43,082 bases of DNA from Candidatus Kuenenia stuttgartensis (GTDB lineage Bacteria > Planctomycetota > Phycisphaerae > Phycisphaerales > SM1A02), in NCBI GenBank assembly GCA_945902075.1, contig CAMDMA010000031.1, forward strand, positions 1 to 43,082. Reading direction: 5' to 3'. Below are positions 29,341-37,827 of this stretch, piece after piece. The notes under the pieces are model-generated. The model was not told where the DNA came from, searched no databases, and saw only the letters and a list, made by a program, of their open reading frames with translations. The first letter of the stretch is position 1; each line of letters starts with the position of its first letter. The position numbers were made by a program, and so were the translations under genes.

Positions 29341-32265
29341 TCAGGGAGTGCCCTGTTGCTCTGGATCAGGTCCAGTCGTCTCATCAATCGGCTCAAGCGC
29401 CGGGTTGACGACCTCGTTGTTCTTGATGTTCTTGAAGAACTTGCCCTCACTCAACAGTTGCTCGCTGCTCTGCTCCAACGGATTTGAAAGGAGCCTGAGC
29501 CGCGCTCGCTCATCCTTGTTGAAGTTGTTGTCGTTCGCATCCGGATTCTCAACCACGAGCGGTACGAGGAAGACAACGAGTTCGACAACTTCCTTCTGTC
29601 GCTGCGTTGAGCTGAACGCCGCGCCAAGAATTGGAATGTCGCCAAGGAACGGGATGCGGTCGTCGACAACTGTTTCCTGCTCGCGGCGGATTCCTGAGAT
29701 CACGATGGTCTGGCCGTTCTTGACGGTGACATGCGTGTTGGTTTGGCGGCGATCGATCACGGGATTCTGATTGAACGACTGCGTCGACGCGGACAGGTTT
29801 GAGAGCAGAATCTCGACTTCCATCGCGACGTTGTTGTCTTGGGTGATGCGCGGACGCACGTTGATTCCGACGCCGACGAACTGCTGGGCGAAGGAGTTTT
29901 GCGTGGTGCCGCCTGTTCCGAATCCAGCGGTTTCGCCCGTGAGGAGCGACACATCCTGACCGGCTTGGAACTTCGCTTCCTTGTTGTCGGAAGTGAACAC
30001 GCGCGGCTGCTGAAGAATGCGAACACTATTGTCCGTCGACAACGCTTGCAGGAAGAACTGCATGTCTTCGCCGGTCGAAATCTCGAGCTCGCTCGAATCA
30101 AACCATGGCGACGCGAAGTTCGGTCCGGCCGGAGTGCTGCCGTTACCCTTCTTAAGGTCAAGCGAGATCGAGCCCGCAACGGCGTTGTTTCCACCGTTCA
30201 GTGGCGACGCAAGACTGCTTCCGATGCGCGCGCCCCACGAAAAGCCGTCGCCAACCTTCACCTCGGCCAGCACTGCTGTAATCATCACCTGTCGACCAGG
30301 CTTGTCGAGTTGTTCGATGATCTCAATGACCTTCTTCTCGACCTCCGGCGGCGCCATGACGAGCACAGAATTCTGCGTCGGGTTCGGCACGACACGACTT
30401 CGTCCGATGAGCGCACTGACTTCCTGCGGCGCTCCGCCACCCGCACCCTGTCCAGCGCGCGCTCCCTGCCACGGAAACCGCATCTGCTGTTCGGCTCCGC
30501 CGCCACCCGGATCAAACGCGTTGCCGCCAGATCCATTGGCTCCTCCTGAGACGGAATTAAAGTTGTCGAGGCCTTCGATTCCCTCCTCGGGAATCCGGAG
30601 TCCACCGCCCTCAGAGCCGCTCGCGGCAAGAAGCGTGTTGAGGATCTCGCTGAGTTCGACCGCGCCAGCGTGCTTCAAGGGCACGTTGACCGGGAGGCCC
30701 GAGCTGAACGGCTGATCAAGGTCATCAATCCAACGATCGAGCCACTCGTAATTTTCCGGGGTCTTCGAGATCACGACGAGTCTGTTTGAGTCGGGATACG
30801 CCTCGATTGAGAAGATGCCCTCAACGGCCGCGACCGGCGAGATTTCGCCGCCGCCGCCGCCCTGAAGCACCTGTCGGCCAGCGAATGCGCGGTTGGTCTG
30901 TCCGCCGCGGGCTGAAGAACCGCCGCCGCCACCGAGCAGCGTGCTGAGCAGGTCGCGTACCTTCGTTGGATCGGCGTACTTGAGGTCATAGACGCGGAAG
31001 ATGCTGCCGGACGAGTTCGGCGGAAGATCCCAAGCACTCGCGACGAGTCGGCGGATCTCCGCAAGGACCGGCGGCGTCGCGCGCACCGTCAGCGAATTCA
31101 TCGACTCAAGCACGGTCACAATCAGCGTTGCGCCGCCACCTCCGCCACCGGGAGCACCCGGTACGCCGGGCTGTTGTTGACCGCGCTGCGCACGATTCTG
31201 TGTCCGTGCACCGCCAGCGGTTCGCCCACCGGCAGAGCCTTCGTCCGTAAAGAGTTCCTCGATAATCGTCTTGATAGCGTTCGCGTCTTGGAATTGCAGC
31301 CGGAATGTCTCAGTCGCGTAGTCGTCCCACGACGGCACATCGAGCATATTCAGCAGGGTCTGCACCTTCTTCGCAAGACCAATGTCGCCGGAGAGAAGGA
31401 TCTGATTGGAATCGCCGTCGGCGGAGAGCTTGGCGTAATCCTCAGGGATGAGGAACTCGATCCGCTCAAGTACATCGGTCGCGCGCGATTGGCGAAGGCG
31501 GAAGACCTTTGTGACGAAGAGGCCATTGTCTGGCATCGTCATCACATCTTCCTCTGGCCCAAGCACCACGCCGGGCTGGGTTTTGATGAGATCGGTTTGC
31601 AGCCCGATATGGATCATGTCTTCAGTCTCGGTCACGGCGAGGCCATTGACCTTGAGCGACTGGAATATGTAGTCGAGTGCTTGGCTTTTGCTGATCTCAC
31701 GGTCGCCGACGAGTGTGACCTTCTGGCTGCTGAGTTCTGTCGGCTTGTAGGCGACGTATTTGCCAGTCCACTCATAGACAAAGGGAAGCAACTCTTCGAT
31801 GCCGACATTTTTGAAGGCGAGCTTCACCAGTTTGTCATCGATCGCACGACGACCCTCGCGGACGCCACGCAACTGTGACGGCGGCACATCCGCGGGCGGG
31901 GTGGGCTGGTAGCTCACAACCGTGCGCGTATCCGGGGGTGTGCTGGTCGGCTGCGCGGTGGGAACTGGTTGCGACGCCGGAGTCTGCGGTGCATCTTTCG
32001 GCGTCGTCGCCGGCTGATCAGCGGTGGGTTGTTCCGCCGGTGTCGGTGCGGCTTGCGTCGGTGCGGCTTGCGGTGCGGGTGCCGCTGCGGGCACGTCCTG
32101 CGCCGGCGAAGCGCCAGGCTGGGTCGTCGGCGATGGTCGCGTCGACTCGGCGAGCGGCAGCGCAGAGAGTGGTGACGCAAGTGCGCCAGTCAGCGTAAAG
32201 GCAGCGGTGGCGCGGACGACATCGCTCGTCGAGAGGGCGCTGAAGAAAGGTCGATTCGGACGCAC
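29341..32265 (-). CDS. gspD: T2SS secretin GspD
   Basis: The outer-membrane secretin forms the exit channel for folded proteins. The 974 residues comprise a signal peptide (about 1-40), an Ala/Pro/Thr/Gln-rich linker (about 42-130), then N-domains: N0 ('LVKLAFKNVGIEELLPFVYE', 'KVTLVGDREISKSQALDYIF') and several N1-type repeats ('FRLRQSRATDVLERIEFLIP', 'YDLKYADPTKVRDLLSTLLG', 'VPLKHAGAVELSEILNTLLA'), interrupted by Gly-rich loops. The secretin core has 'VVPNPTQNSVLVMAPPEV', 'QVMITAVLAEVKVGDGFSWG', 'GINVRPRITQDNNVAMEVEI' and 'RIPFLGDIPILGAAF', the hallmark of the family. It is longer than usual (650-750). Start GTG 32265 is chosen because GGAG lies seven bases before it. A 240-base gap separates it from the upstream gspC-like gene. 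Confidence 0.95.
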   Translation of the reverse strand: MRPNRPFFSALSTSDVVRATAAFTLTGALASPLSALPLAESTRPSPTTQPGASPAQDVPAAAPAPQAAPTQAAPTPAEQPTADQPATTPKDAPQTPASQPVPTAQPTSTPPDTRTVVSYQPTPPADVPPSQLRGVREGRRAIDDKLVKLAFKNVGIEELLPFVYEWTGKYVAYKPTELSSQKVTLVGDREISKSQALDYIFQSLKVNGLAVTETEDMIHIGLQTDLIKTQPGVVLGPEEDVMTMPDNGLFVTKVFRLRQSRATDVLERIEFLIPEDYAKLSADGDSNQILLSGDIGLAKKVQTLLNMLDVPSWDDYATETFRLQFQDANAIKTIIEELFTDEGSAGGRTAGGARTQNRAQRGQQQPGVPGAPGGGGGGATLIVTVLESMNSLTVRATPPVLAEIRRLVASAWDLPPNSSGSIFRVYDLKYADPTKVRDLLSTLLGGGGGSSARGGQTNRAFAGRQVLQGGGGGEISPVAAVEGIFSIEAYPDSNRLVVISKTPENYEWLDRWIDDLDQPFSSGLPVNVPLKHAGAVELSEILNTLLAASGSEGGGLRIPEEGIEGLDNFNSVSGGANGSGGNAFDPGGGGAEQQMRFPWQGARAGQGAGGGAPQEVSALIGRSRVVPNPTQNSVLVMAPPEVEKKVIEIIEQLDKPGRQVMITAVLAEVKVGDGFSWGARIGSSLASPLNGGNNAVAGSISLDLKKGNGSTPAGPNFASPWFDSSELEISTGEDMQFFLQALSTDNSVRILQQPRVFTSDNKEAKFQAGQDVSLLTGETAGFGTGGTTQNSFAQQFVGVGINVRPRITQDNNVAMEVEILLSNLSASTQSFNQNPVIDRRQTNTHVTVKNGQTIVISGIRREQETVVDDRIPFLGDIPILGAAFSSTQRQKEVVELVVFLVPLVVENPDANDNNFNKDERARLRLLSNPLEQSSEQLLSEGKFFKNIKNNEVVNPALEPIDETTGPDPEQQGTP

Positions 32266-32272
32266 GGTCGGA

Positions 32273-32276
32273 CTCC
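32273..32276 (-). promoter_or_regulatory. Shine-Dalgarno GGAG deciding the gspD GTG start
   Basis: Minus strand CCGGAG is placed seven bases before GTG 32265, supporting this non-ATG start ahead of the signal peptide. Confidence 0.5.
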
Positions 32277-32286
32277 GGTTTCTGGG

Positions 32287-32306
32287 CCGCCGCGAAAACG
32301 CGGCGG
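32287..32306. other. 8-bp GC hairpin with AAAA/TTTT loop upstream of gspD
   Basis: ccgccgcg (32287-32294), aaaa, cgcggcgg (32299-32306). It lies in the 240-base gap between the gspC-like stop and gspD, 21 bases before the gspD start. It could act as attenuator, processing site or mRNA stabiliser. The rest of the gap (to 32505) holds no convincing gene or promoter. Confidence 0.5.
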
Positions 32307-32505
32307 AGGTTCATCACTTGCCATCCTTCGCGGTGGAAGGACGTGATCACTGCTCTATCAGTCTTCATGCATGCACTCGTGTTGGCACGGGTGTTTGCAG
32401 GAAGTCTTCATTCTCGCGGATGAGGCGTTGGTTGCGGGACGCAGTCGAATCGCCAAGCACCAACTCGCCGGAACTCCCGGCGCGAGTCTCCGTCATCGTC
32501 GCTGA

Positions 32506-33666
32506 CTAGCTCCCGCGGTTGACGCGGGCCTGCAGCAACTCTCGTTCATGGTTCAGCCGCGCGCGGCTGTGGTCATCCACGTTCCAATTGTTCGTCGCAT
32601 CGATCGCGCGCATCGCACGCTGTGCTTCGGGCACACTCATCGCACCGGCACGTTCCGCCGAAATCGGCGCTGGAAGCGTCGACCGATCGACATACTCAGT
32701 GACTTCGGTCCCGCCCTCATTGCCAGACTCATCGGGAGGTGGAATCTGTTGGGGCGCCATCGCGGCCGAAGGCAATTCCTCGCCAGGTCCAGGTCCGCTT
32801 GGCTGATCGGCACCGGGTTGGTCACCCGGAGGCAGTGCACCGGGGTCGTTCTTCGGCGCGCCGGTTCGACTGGGCTCAGATTGTCCAGGTTGGGAACCCG
32901 CGGAGGCCGGGCGGCCGCCTGCCGCACCAACGGCCGCACCAGTGGTGGGTGAACCGACAACACCATTTGCTGCGCCACCCGGCGCTGCACCCGGCACTGC
33001 ACCCGGCGACCCATCACGCGACGCAGGCGTGGAGACCGCTGGAAGTTTCGATCCATCAGCGCTTGTACCAGCACCCGCACCATCGGATAAACCTGGAAGC
33101 CTTCCGGAAGGCACTCCACCTCGGAGGAACGATTCGTTGATCCGCGGCCAGAGCGAGACGGTGTACTCGCCGCGCTGGTAACCGAGTTTCGCGCTGTAGG
33201 GCGCATTGACTTCAATGACCGTGACACCTGCGCGAGTCTCTCCGAGCTTGATGCGCTTGTCATCATCGGAGAGCGTTGAGAAGACCACGTAGTCGCCGAA
33301 GATGCTGGTAAGCATCGGCCCGGTGTAACTCGCGGGCGGCGGCGGCGGACCCGGATCTTTCGGTGGTTCCACTGGCTTGGGTTGTTCGACGATCTTTGGT
33401 CGACGCACCGGAGCGGGAGGAAGCGCATACATCGAACGTCCTTCGAAGCGGCGTCGACTCGTTTCGATAAACGTGCTGCTATCGCCTTCGAGCGCGACGA
33501 GCGGATTCGCTGACTCTTCGTCGACGGATGATTCAAAGGCTGCGCCAATCACCGCGCGCACGCCGATCGTCACGACATACGCGGAAACACCAAACGCCGC
33601 GGCAGAAACCAGCACGGGCACTGAGACGCGCAGTCCGGGGGGGAGTCGATCGAGCAATTCTTTCAT
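32506..33666 (-). CDS. GspC-like T2SS inner-membrane protein
   Basis: GspC links the inner-membrane platform to the secretin. The 386-residue protein has a short cytoplasmic start, one transmembrane helix (about 14-41, 'VSVPVLVSAAAFGVSAYVVT') and a Pro-rich linker with 'PPKDPGPPPPPASYTG'. A small beta domain follows, 'LTSIFGDYVVFSTLSDDDKR' then 'IKLGETRAGVTVIEVNAP', matching the HR-domain layout of GspC/PilP ('GV..G..V..VSL..VT'). About 150 Gly/Pro/Ala-rich residues follow, then a short helical tail. The ATG overlaps the preceding stop (33663-33666, ATGA). No PDZ or coiled coil is evident. The identity rests on the domain order and on the position between the gspM-like gene and gspD, so it is good but not certain. 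Confidence 0.75.
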   Translation of the reverse strand: MKELLDRLPPGLRVSVPVLVSAAAFGVSAYVVTIGVRAVIGAAFESSVDEESANPLVALEGDSSTFIETSRRRFEGRSMYALPPAPVRRPKIVEQPKPVEPPKDPGPPPPPASYTGPMLTSIFGDYVVFSTLSDDDKRIKLGETRAGVTVIEVNAPYSAKLGYQRGEYTVSLWPRINESFLRGGVPSGRLPGLSDGAGAGTSADGSKLPAVSTPASRDGSPGAVPGAAPGGAANGVVGSPTTGAAVGAAGGRPASAGSQPGQSEPSRTGAPKNDPGALPPGDQPGADQPSGPGPGEELPSAAMAPQQIPPPDESGNEGGTEVTEYVDRSTLPAPISAERAGAMSVPEAQRAMRAIDATNNWNVDDHSRARLNHERELLQARVNRGS

Positions 33667-34307
33667 GACCCACCTCGCGCGGGTGTCGCCGGAACGACTC
33701 CCCATTTCTCAACCATCATCTGGACTCCAACGCGCTTCGTCACCGGGTTGTAGGAAAGTTTGAGATCGGTGATGCAGTCGATATCAGGGTTCGCATCGAA
33801 CTCCGCGATGATCGCCGTCACATCGTCCGGCCCCGCTTCGAAGCGCAGGTCCGCGACAGTTCGACCCATCTTGCCGCCGAGCGCAGCAGCAACATCAGGC
33901 AGCACGGTGCCGGCAAGCGGTTGCGCACGGCGAAGATCTTGGCCGTAGTTTTTCACACCCTTCTTGCGAAGGATGGAATCAATCGCAGCCGCGAGGCGCT
34001 TCATGCCTTGAACTTCCTTCGTCGGCGCGGCATTGGGACCGTGTACGAGGGCGCTCGCGGTGATCTCATCGGGAAGCCCCTCCGCACGCTCTGCTGCGCG
34101 CTCAAGGGCTCCAGTAAGTCGGTCGGCGCGATCGTTCAGTGCATCCGCGGTTGGCCAAACCAATTGATCGAGTACAAGAAACGCCGCCATGAGCGAGCCC
34201 GCCGAGGCGCCCCACTTGCCAGCACGCGGCAGACCGCGGTACCAGTCGATGACGCGCACGAACGGATCGCGATGGGCGGGGGAGGATGGTTGCTTGGCTG
34301 CGCTCAA
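33663..34307 (-). CDS. GspM/PilO-like T2SS platform protein
   Basis: The 214 residues have a cytoplasmic N-terminus with 'DWYRGLPRAGKWGASAGSLM', one transmembrane helix (about 33-53, 'SLMAAFLVLDQLVWP'), a helical stalk ('LNDRADRLTGALERAAERAE') and a periplasmic alpha/beta domain ('ADLRFEAGPDDVTAIIAEFD', 'ITDLKLSYNPVTKRVGVQMM'). This layout fits GspM or PilO, which pairs with the GspL/PilN protein encoded just upstream. Start and stop overlap both neighbours by four bases, so three platform proteins are translated together. Sequence similarity is low, as usual for this family; assignment depends on topology and synteny. Confidence 0.75.
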   Translation of the reverse strand: MSAAKQPSSPAHRDPFVRVIDWYRGLPRAGKWGASAGSLMAAFLVLDQLVWPTADALNDRADRLTGALERAAERAEGLPDEITASALVHGPNAAPTKEVQGMKRLAAAIDSILRKKGVKNYGQDLRRAQPLAGTVLPDVAAALGGKMGRTVADLRFEAGPDDVTAIIAEFDANPDIDCITDLKLSYNPVTKRVGVQMMVEKWGVVPATPARGGS

Positions 34308-36352
34308 GTCGTGCTCTTCAGGAATTCGAGGATGCGTTTGAAGTCGTCGTCGATGCGCTTGCGCGTTTCAGCGTCAAGATCCTGTCGACGTTTCGCGCGC
34401 GAGAAATCTGCGAGGAGTCCGCGCGCTTGGTCGCGGGTCATTGCCCGGAGTTCTTCGTCAGTGAACGAGTCGGGCACGACGCTGTTGGCGAGCGCTGCAG
34501 CGGCCGGACCACCGCCTGAGCCTGCGCCAGTAGAACCCGTGGTCGGTGTGGTTGCGCCAGTACCGGTTGCAGTAGAAGGAGAAGTTGATGGCGACGTCGC
34601 TCCACCGTCGGCACCCGTCGCAGGCTTTGGCGCCGTCGCCTCGGTCCGTCGGCCGATTCCTCGTGCAGGGCCACTGACACTCGTGCTCGGCTTTTCAGCG
34701 AGGTCGTTCGATCCAGAAGCGGTTGCGAGCGTCGTTGGGTCGCCTGCAGTGGTTGCCGAATTCGTCGCAGCGTCGGTGATTTCCGCGGGTTCGGTCGTTG
34801 GGCGCGCACCCGAGGCCGCGCCGCCTGCGGAAGTCGCGCCAATATCCGCACCGCCGTCATCTTCTTCGGCCGCACCAAACTTCCGCTGTGCCAACGTCTT
34901 CACAGACCAATCGCGTAACTCAGGAAACTCACTTCGAAGCGTCGGCCGAACGACAGGTGCTTCGATATCGAACTTCACAACACCGCGTCCATCGCCCGGA
35001 TCCCAGCGCGTTCGGGTCTTCTCAAAGACCTGTGATGCGTCCATCAGGCTTGCCATCTCCGTGATGAGATTCTCCGCAGATGTGTCGCTCTTCGCCTTCG
35101 AAATGCCGCGCACGATGAGGCCTTGATTCGCAGAGACCTGAATCGACTCAATCTCAATGCCGTCGGGCGTACAGCAGGCAAGGTCGCCAAGAATCTTTGC
35201 AACCGGCAGCGCGCGTTTCCCGAGTTCGCGGTAGTGGGAGATGCGCAACTCAATTTCGCGTTGGTTCTTCTCGAACGCGCCGGCACTCTCTGGGAGTTTC
35301 CACTCGATGATTTTGCCGCGCGTCCAAGCGAAAGCGATCGGCGCAAGTCCAAGGACGACGACAGCGGCCACGCACACACGAAGCGCGCGCGCTGGATCCG
35401 AATAGCGTCGGATGAGGTACTCGACGTTTGAGGACTTGGCGCCTTCTTCCAAGCGCTTGAACTTCGCAAGCTCAGCAAGTGGGCCGCACGCGACAACCGC
35501 CGCAGCAAGCGGAATTGCCCAGTCACGCCACCAGTCGCTGTCCGTTGTCGCAGCATCAACCTTTGCTTGCAGCGCCGCGCCGAGGATTTCCCGGATGCCT
35601 GGATCAAGCATCGTGGTGGTGTCTTTGCCCTGTTGCGATGCTGCTTCAGTCTCAGCAACGATCGCGGCGACACGCGCGGGTTCGATGCCGGCGTTGAGCG
35701 CAGTTTCTGCAATGGCATTGCGGAGTCCGTCATTCCAGGCCTCGACCGATGCAGCATCGTCGCCAACAGCCTCACGGGTTGCGCGAAGCACCAAGCCTTT
35801 CGGCGAACGCATCGCGATCGCGATGGATCCAGCGCGACGATCCGCCGCCACAGCGGGAAGGTCACCCGCCGCAAGAACAATCATCGCGGCGACTTCCGGC
35901 ACGTAACGGATGAGCTTCTCTTGCTTGGGCGAGAATTCAAAGTCGCGCGTCGTCGACTGCGAGTTAGGCCAAGCGAGGATGACGCCTTGACGTTCTGCAT
36001 CGCCCGTATCAGGGAGCAGCGCAAGTCCCATACGGTGCGAAGGAATGGAGCCGAGGAACATGCCCTCGGCCTGCAGCCGAAGTGCCGCAATCATGTGCGA
36101 CGGAATGCCGCTTGGCATGGTGGTTTGGCGCACAATCGTTGACGAAGCGGGCAGAATCACCCGGATATCAGCGCAGCGCTGCGATTCCAACCACGACAAC
36201 ATTCCAGATTGATCTGATCCGTTGAGATCGCGAGTTTCGAGGACCGTCGGCCGATCGCCCTTACGAACGAGAACGACCCGCAATCGGTCGGAACGGCGTT
36301 CAACGACCGCAAGTAACTGGTCGTCGGGTGCATTCTGTGTTTGTTGCTTCAC
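34304..36352 (-). CDS. GspL-like (PilM-PilN fusion type) platform protein
   Basis: The 682-residue protein combines a cytoplasmic actin-like N-terminus (about 1-260: 'LLAVVERRSDRLRVVLVRKG', 'IRVILPASSTIVRQTTMPSG') that in GspL binds GspE, and a hydrophobic part around residues 277-342 with the transmembrane segment 'VCVAAVVVLGLAPIAFAW'. A stalk and a PilN-like ferredoxin fold follow ('GIEIESIQVSANQGLIVRGI'). A 130-residue Thr/Ala/Gly/Pro linker comes next, then a charged helical C-terminus ('RKRIDDDFKRILEFLKS'). Canonical GspL has about 400 residues, so the linker and terminal helix are additions. It overlaps gspK and the gspM-like gene by four bases each. The role is to couple ATPase rotation to pseudopilus assembly. 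Confidence 0.8.
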   Translation of the reverse strand: MKQQTQNAPDDQLLAVVERRSDRLRVVLVRKGDRPTVLETRDLNGSDQSGMLSWLESQRCADIRVILPASSTIVRQTTMPSGIPSHMIAALRLQAEGMFLGSIPSHRMGLALLPDTGDAERQGVILAWPNSQSTTRDFEFSPKQEKLIRYVPEVAAMIVLAAGDLPAVAADRRAGSIAIAMRSPKGLVLRATREAVGDDAASVEAWNDGLRNAIAETALNAGIEPARVAAIVAETEAASQQGKDTTTMLDPGIREILGAALQAKVDAATTDSDWWRDWAIPLAAAVVACGPLAELAKFKRLEEGAKSSNVEYLIRRYSDPARALRVCVAAVVVLGLAPIAFAWTRGKIIEWKLPESAGAFEKNQREIELRISHYRELGKRALPVAKILGDLACCTPDGIEIESIQVSANQGLIVRGISKAKSDTSAENLITEMASLMDASQVFEKTRTRWDPGDGRGVVKFDIEAPVVRPTLRSEFPELRDWSVKTLAQRKFGAAEEDDGGADIGATSAGGAASGARPTTEPAEITDAATNSATTAGDPTTLATASGSNDLAEKPSTSVSGPARGIGRRTEATAPKPATGADGGATSPSTSPSTATGTGATTPTTGSTGAGSGGGPAAAALANSVVPDSFTDEELRAMTRDQARGLLADFSRAKRRQDLDAETRKRIDDDFKRILEFLKSTT

Positions 36353-37827
36353 TGTTCTCGGTACTCCAGGATTCGAGCGGGGAGCGTTGAACGATCAAGA
36401 ACGGCCGTGATTTCAACCTCGAGTCCGGTTGTGGCGGAACGCCCGCGACTGGTGACCGTGAACACGTAGCTCTGCGTATCAGCCATCGGCGCGATGGCTG
36501 CTAGTGCTTGCGAAGTGATCCTACTTGATCCAAGAAGGTCCGATATAGCCAGGAGCCCGGTCGACGAGGAGCTTCGCTGGGCGATGATCGCATCAGCGCT
36601 AATCGGATCATCCGGGAGCATCGCACGCAACACCGCAGGCGAGACCGTGTTGAGATTGACCTTCCCGACAATGGGTTCTGCCCCGGTCTCAAGCGTGCCT
36701 TCCTGAAAGATCTTGCGGAGTTGCTGCGAGTCGAGAGACTGGATCCGATTTGTCGCGCCGTTCGCGCCGCCGGACATTCCTGAGGAACTTCGGCCGCTCT
36801 GTTGTCCGCTGGCAGCACCGCCGTCTTTACCACCACTACCCGTCCCACTCCCACCTTTGCCGCCCGACGCCGAACCAGCCGCAGCACCACGGTTGTTCTG
36901 CCCGCCGCCTGTCGCAAGGGTTGTCAGGTCTTGCGTCAGGAGCATTTCCAACTTTGCGTCCGCGCGCTTCGCGAAGGTCAGGAGCGACCCGGCCTGCTGC
37001 GGGGTCACGCCGAAGCGCTCCTGCATCTCCTCGGCGGTTGCCTCCTTGAGGTTGAGACGATTCGAACCCGCCGCCGCGATCAGACTTCCAGAGCTTCGGG
37101 CGGTGAGGGCCCCAGACCAACCGGAGTCGAGCAGCCCGTCCGCGTCGTCGGGCGGATCGCTCATCGCGCCGTCGTTCTCATTTGGATCGAGCCGGCCATT
37201 CAGGTTTGCGTCCTCACCACGGACGGATGATGGGAACGCGCCCGCGACGAGTTCGATCTCGGCGATCGAGCGGAAGTTGCCATTTCGAGGGGCGTAGCCA
37301 AGGTCTCGGTTCACGTAGAACTCGTACTCAGCGCCCATCATTCCCGCATTGTCGTCGGTGTCGCGCCAATCCACGATTGCGTCGGCAACATCCATGCTCA
37401 TGTCGGACAGTTCTAGAAGGGTGGCACGGGTCGCATTGTTGACGTTGATTTTCGCGTGTTCATCCTGTGGGCCAGGGATCTCGACGCCATCCTCGACGTG
37501 GCGGATCTGCCACGAGCCGGACGCCAATTCACCATCCGCGCTGGTTTCAAGGTCCTTGTAGATCTGCCGCGCGTCAGTCGCGTCCGGTTCCTCGCTGTGG
37601 TACTCAAGCACCGCAAGCGTCTCTTCAATACCCGCGCGCGCCGCCCAACGAGCTTCAACCTTTGCAACAGATTCACGGCCCATCGTCGCTTGTCGATAAG
37701 CAAGGACTTGCGCTGCGCCAACAAGCACCGCCGCGATCGCCACTGCCCAGATCACAAGCAGAATGACGGAGCCTCGTCGGTGCCCCGGCCGTGAGGCAGC
37801 GTCGGTACTGGTGCGCGCCGCACTCAT
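36349..37827 (-). CDS. gspK: T2SS pseudopilin GspK
   Basis: GspK caps the pseudopilus tip. The 492 residues start with a basic leader and the helix 'GSVILLVIWAVAIAAVLVGA', lacking Glu5 as is normal for GspK. The family motifs 'DEHAKINVNNATRATLLELS' and 'VADAIVDWRDTDDNAG' (helix-hairpin-helix domain, about residues 120-165) are clear, and 'NGNFRSIAEIELV' follows. A calcium-type loop, 'EDANLNGRLDPNENDG', is at about residue 200. A Gly/Ser-rich insertion covers about 306-354. The C-terminal part has a second 'KVNLNTVSPAVLRAMLPDD' hairpin, also usual in GspK. It is longer than typical (320). Stop and start overlap with both neighbours (ATGA), consistent with strict co-expression. Confidence 0.9.
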   Translation of the reverse strand: MSAARTSTDAASRPGHRRGSVILLVIWAVAIAAVLVGAAQVLAYRQATMGRESVAKVEARWAARAGIEETLAVLEYHSEEPDATDARQIYKDLETSADGELASGSWQIRHVEDGVEIPGPQDEHAKINVNNATRATLLELSDMSMDVADAIVDWRDTDDNAGMMGAEYEFYVNRDLGYAPRNGNFRSIAEIELVAGAFPSSVRGEDANLNGRLDPNENDGAMSDPPDDADGLLDSGWSGALTARSSGSLIAAAGSNRLNLKEATAEEMQERFGVTPQQAGSLLTFAKRADAKLEMLLTQDLTTLATGGGQNNRGAAAGSASGGKGGSGTGSGGKDGGAASGQQSGRSSSGMSGGANGATNRIQSLDSQQLRKIFQEGTLETGAEPIVGKVNLNTVSPAVLRAMLPDDPISADAIIAQRSSSSTGLLAISDLLGSSRITSQALAAIAPMADTQSYVFTVTSRGRSATTGLEVEITAVLDRSTLPARILEYREQ

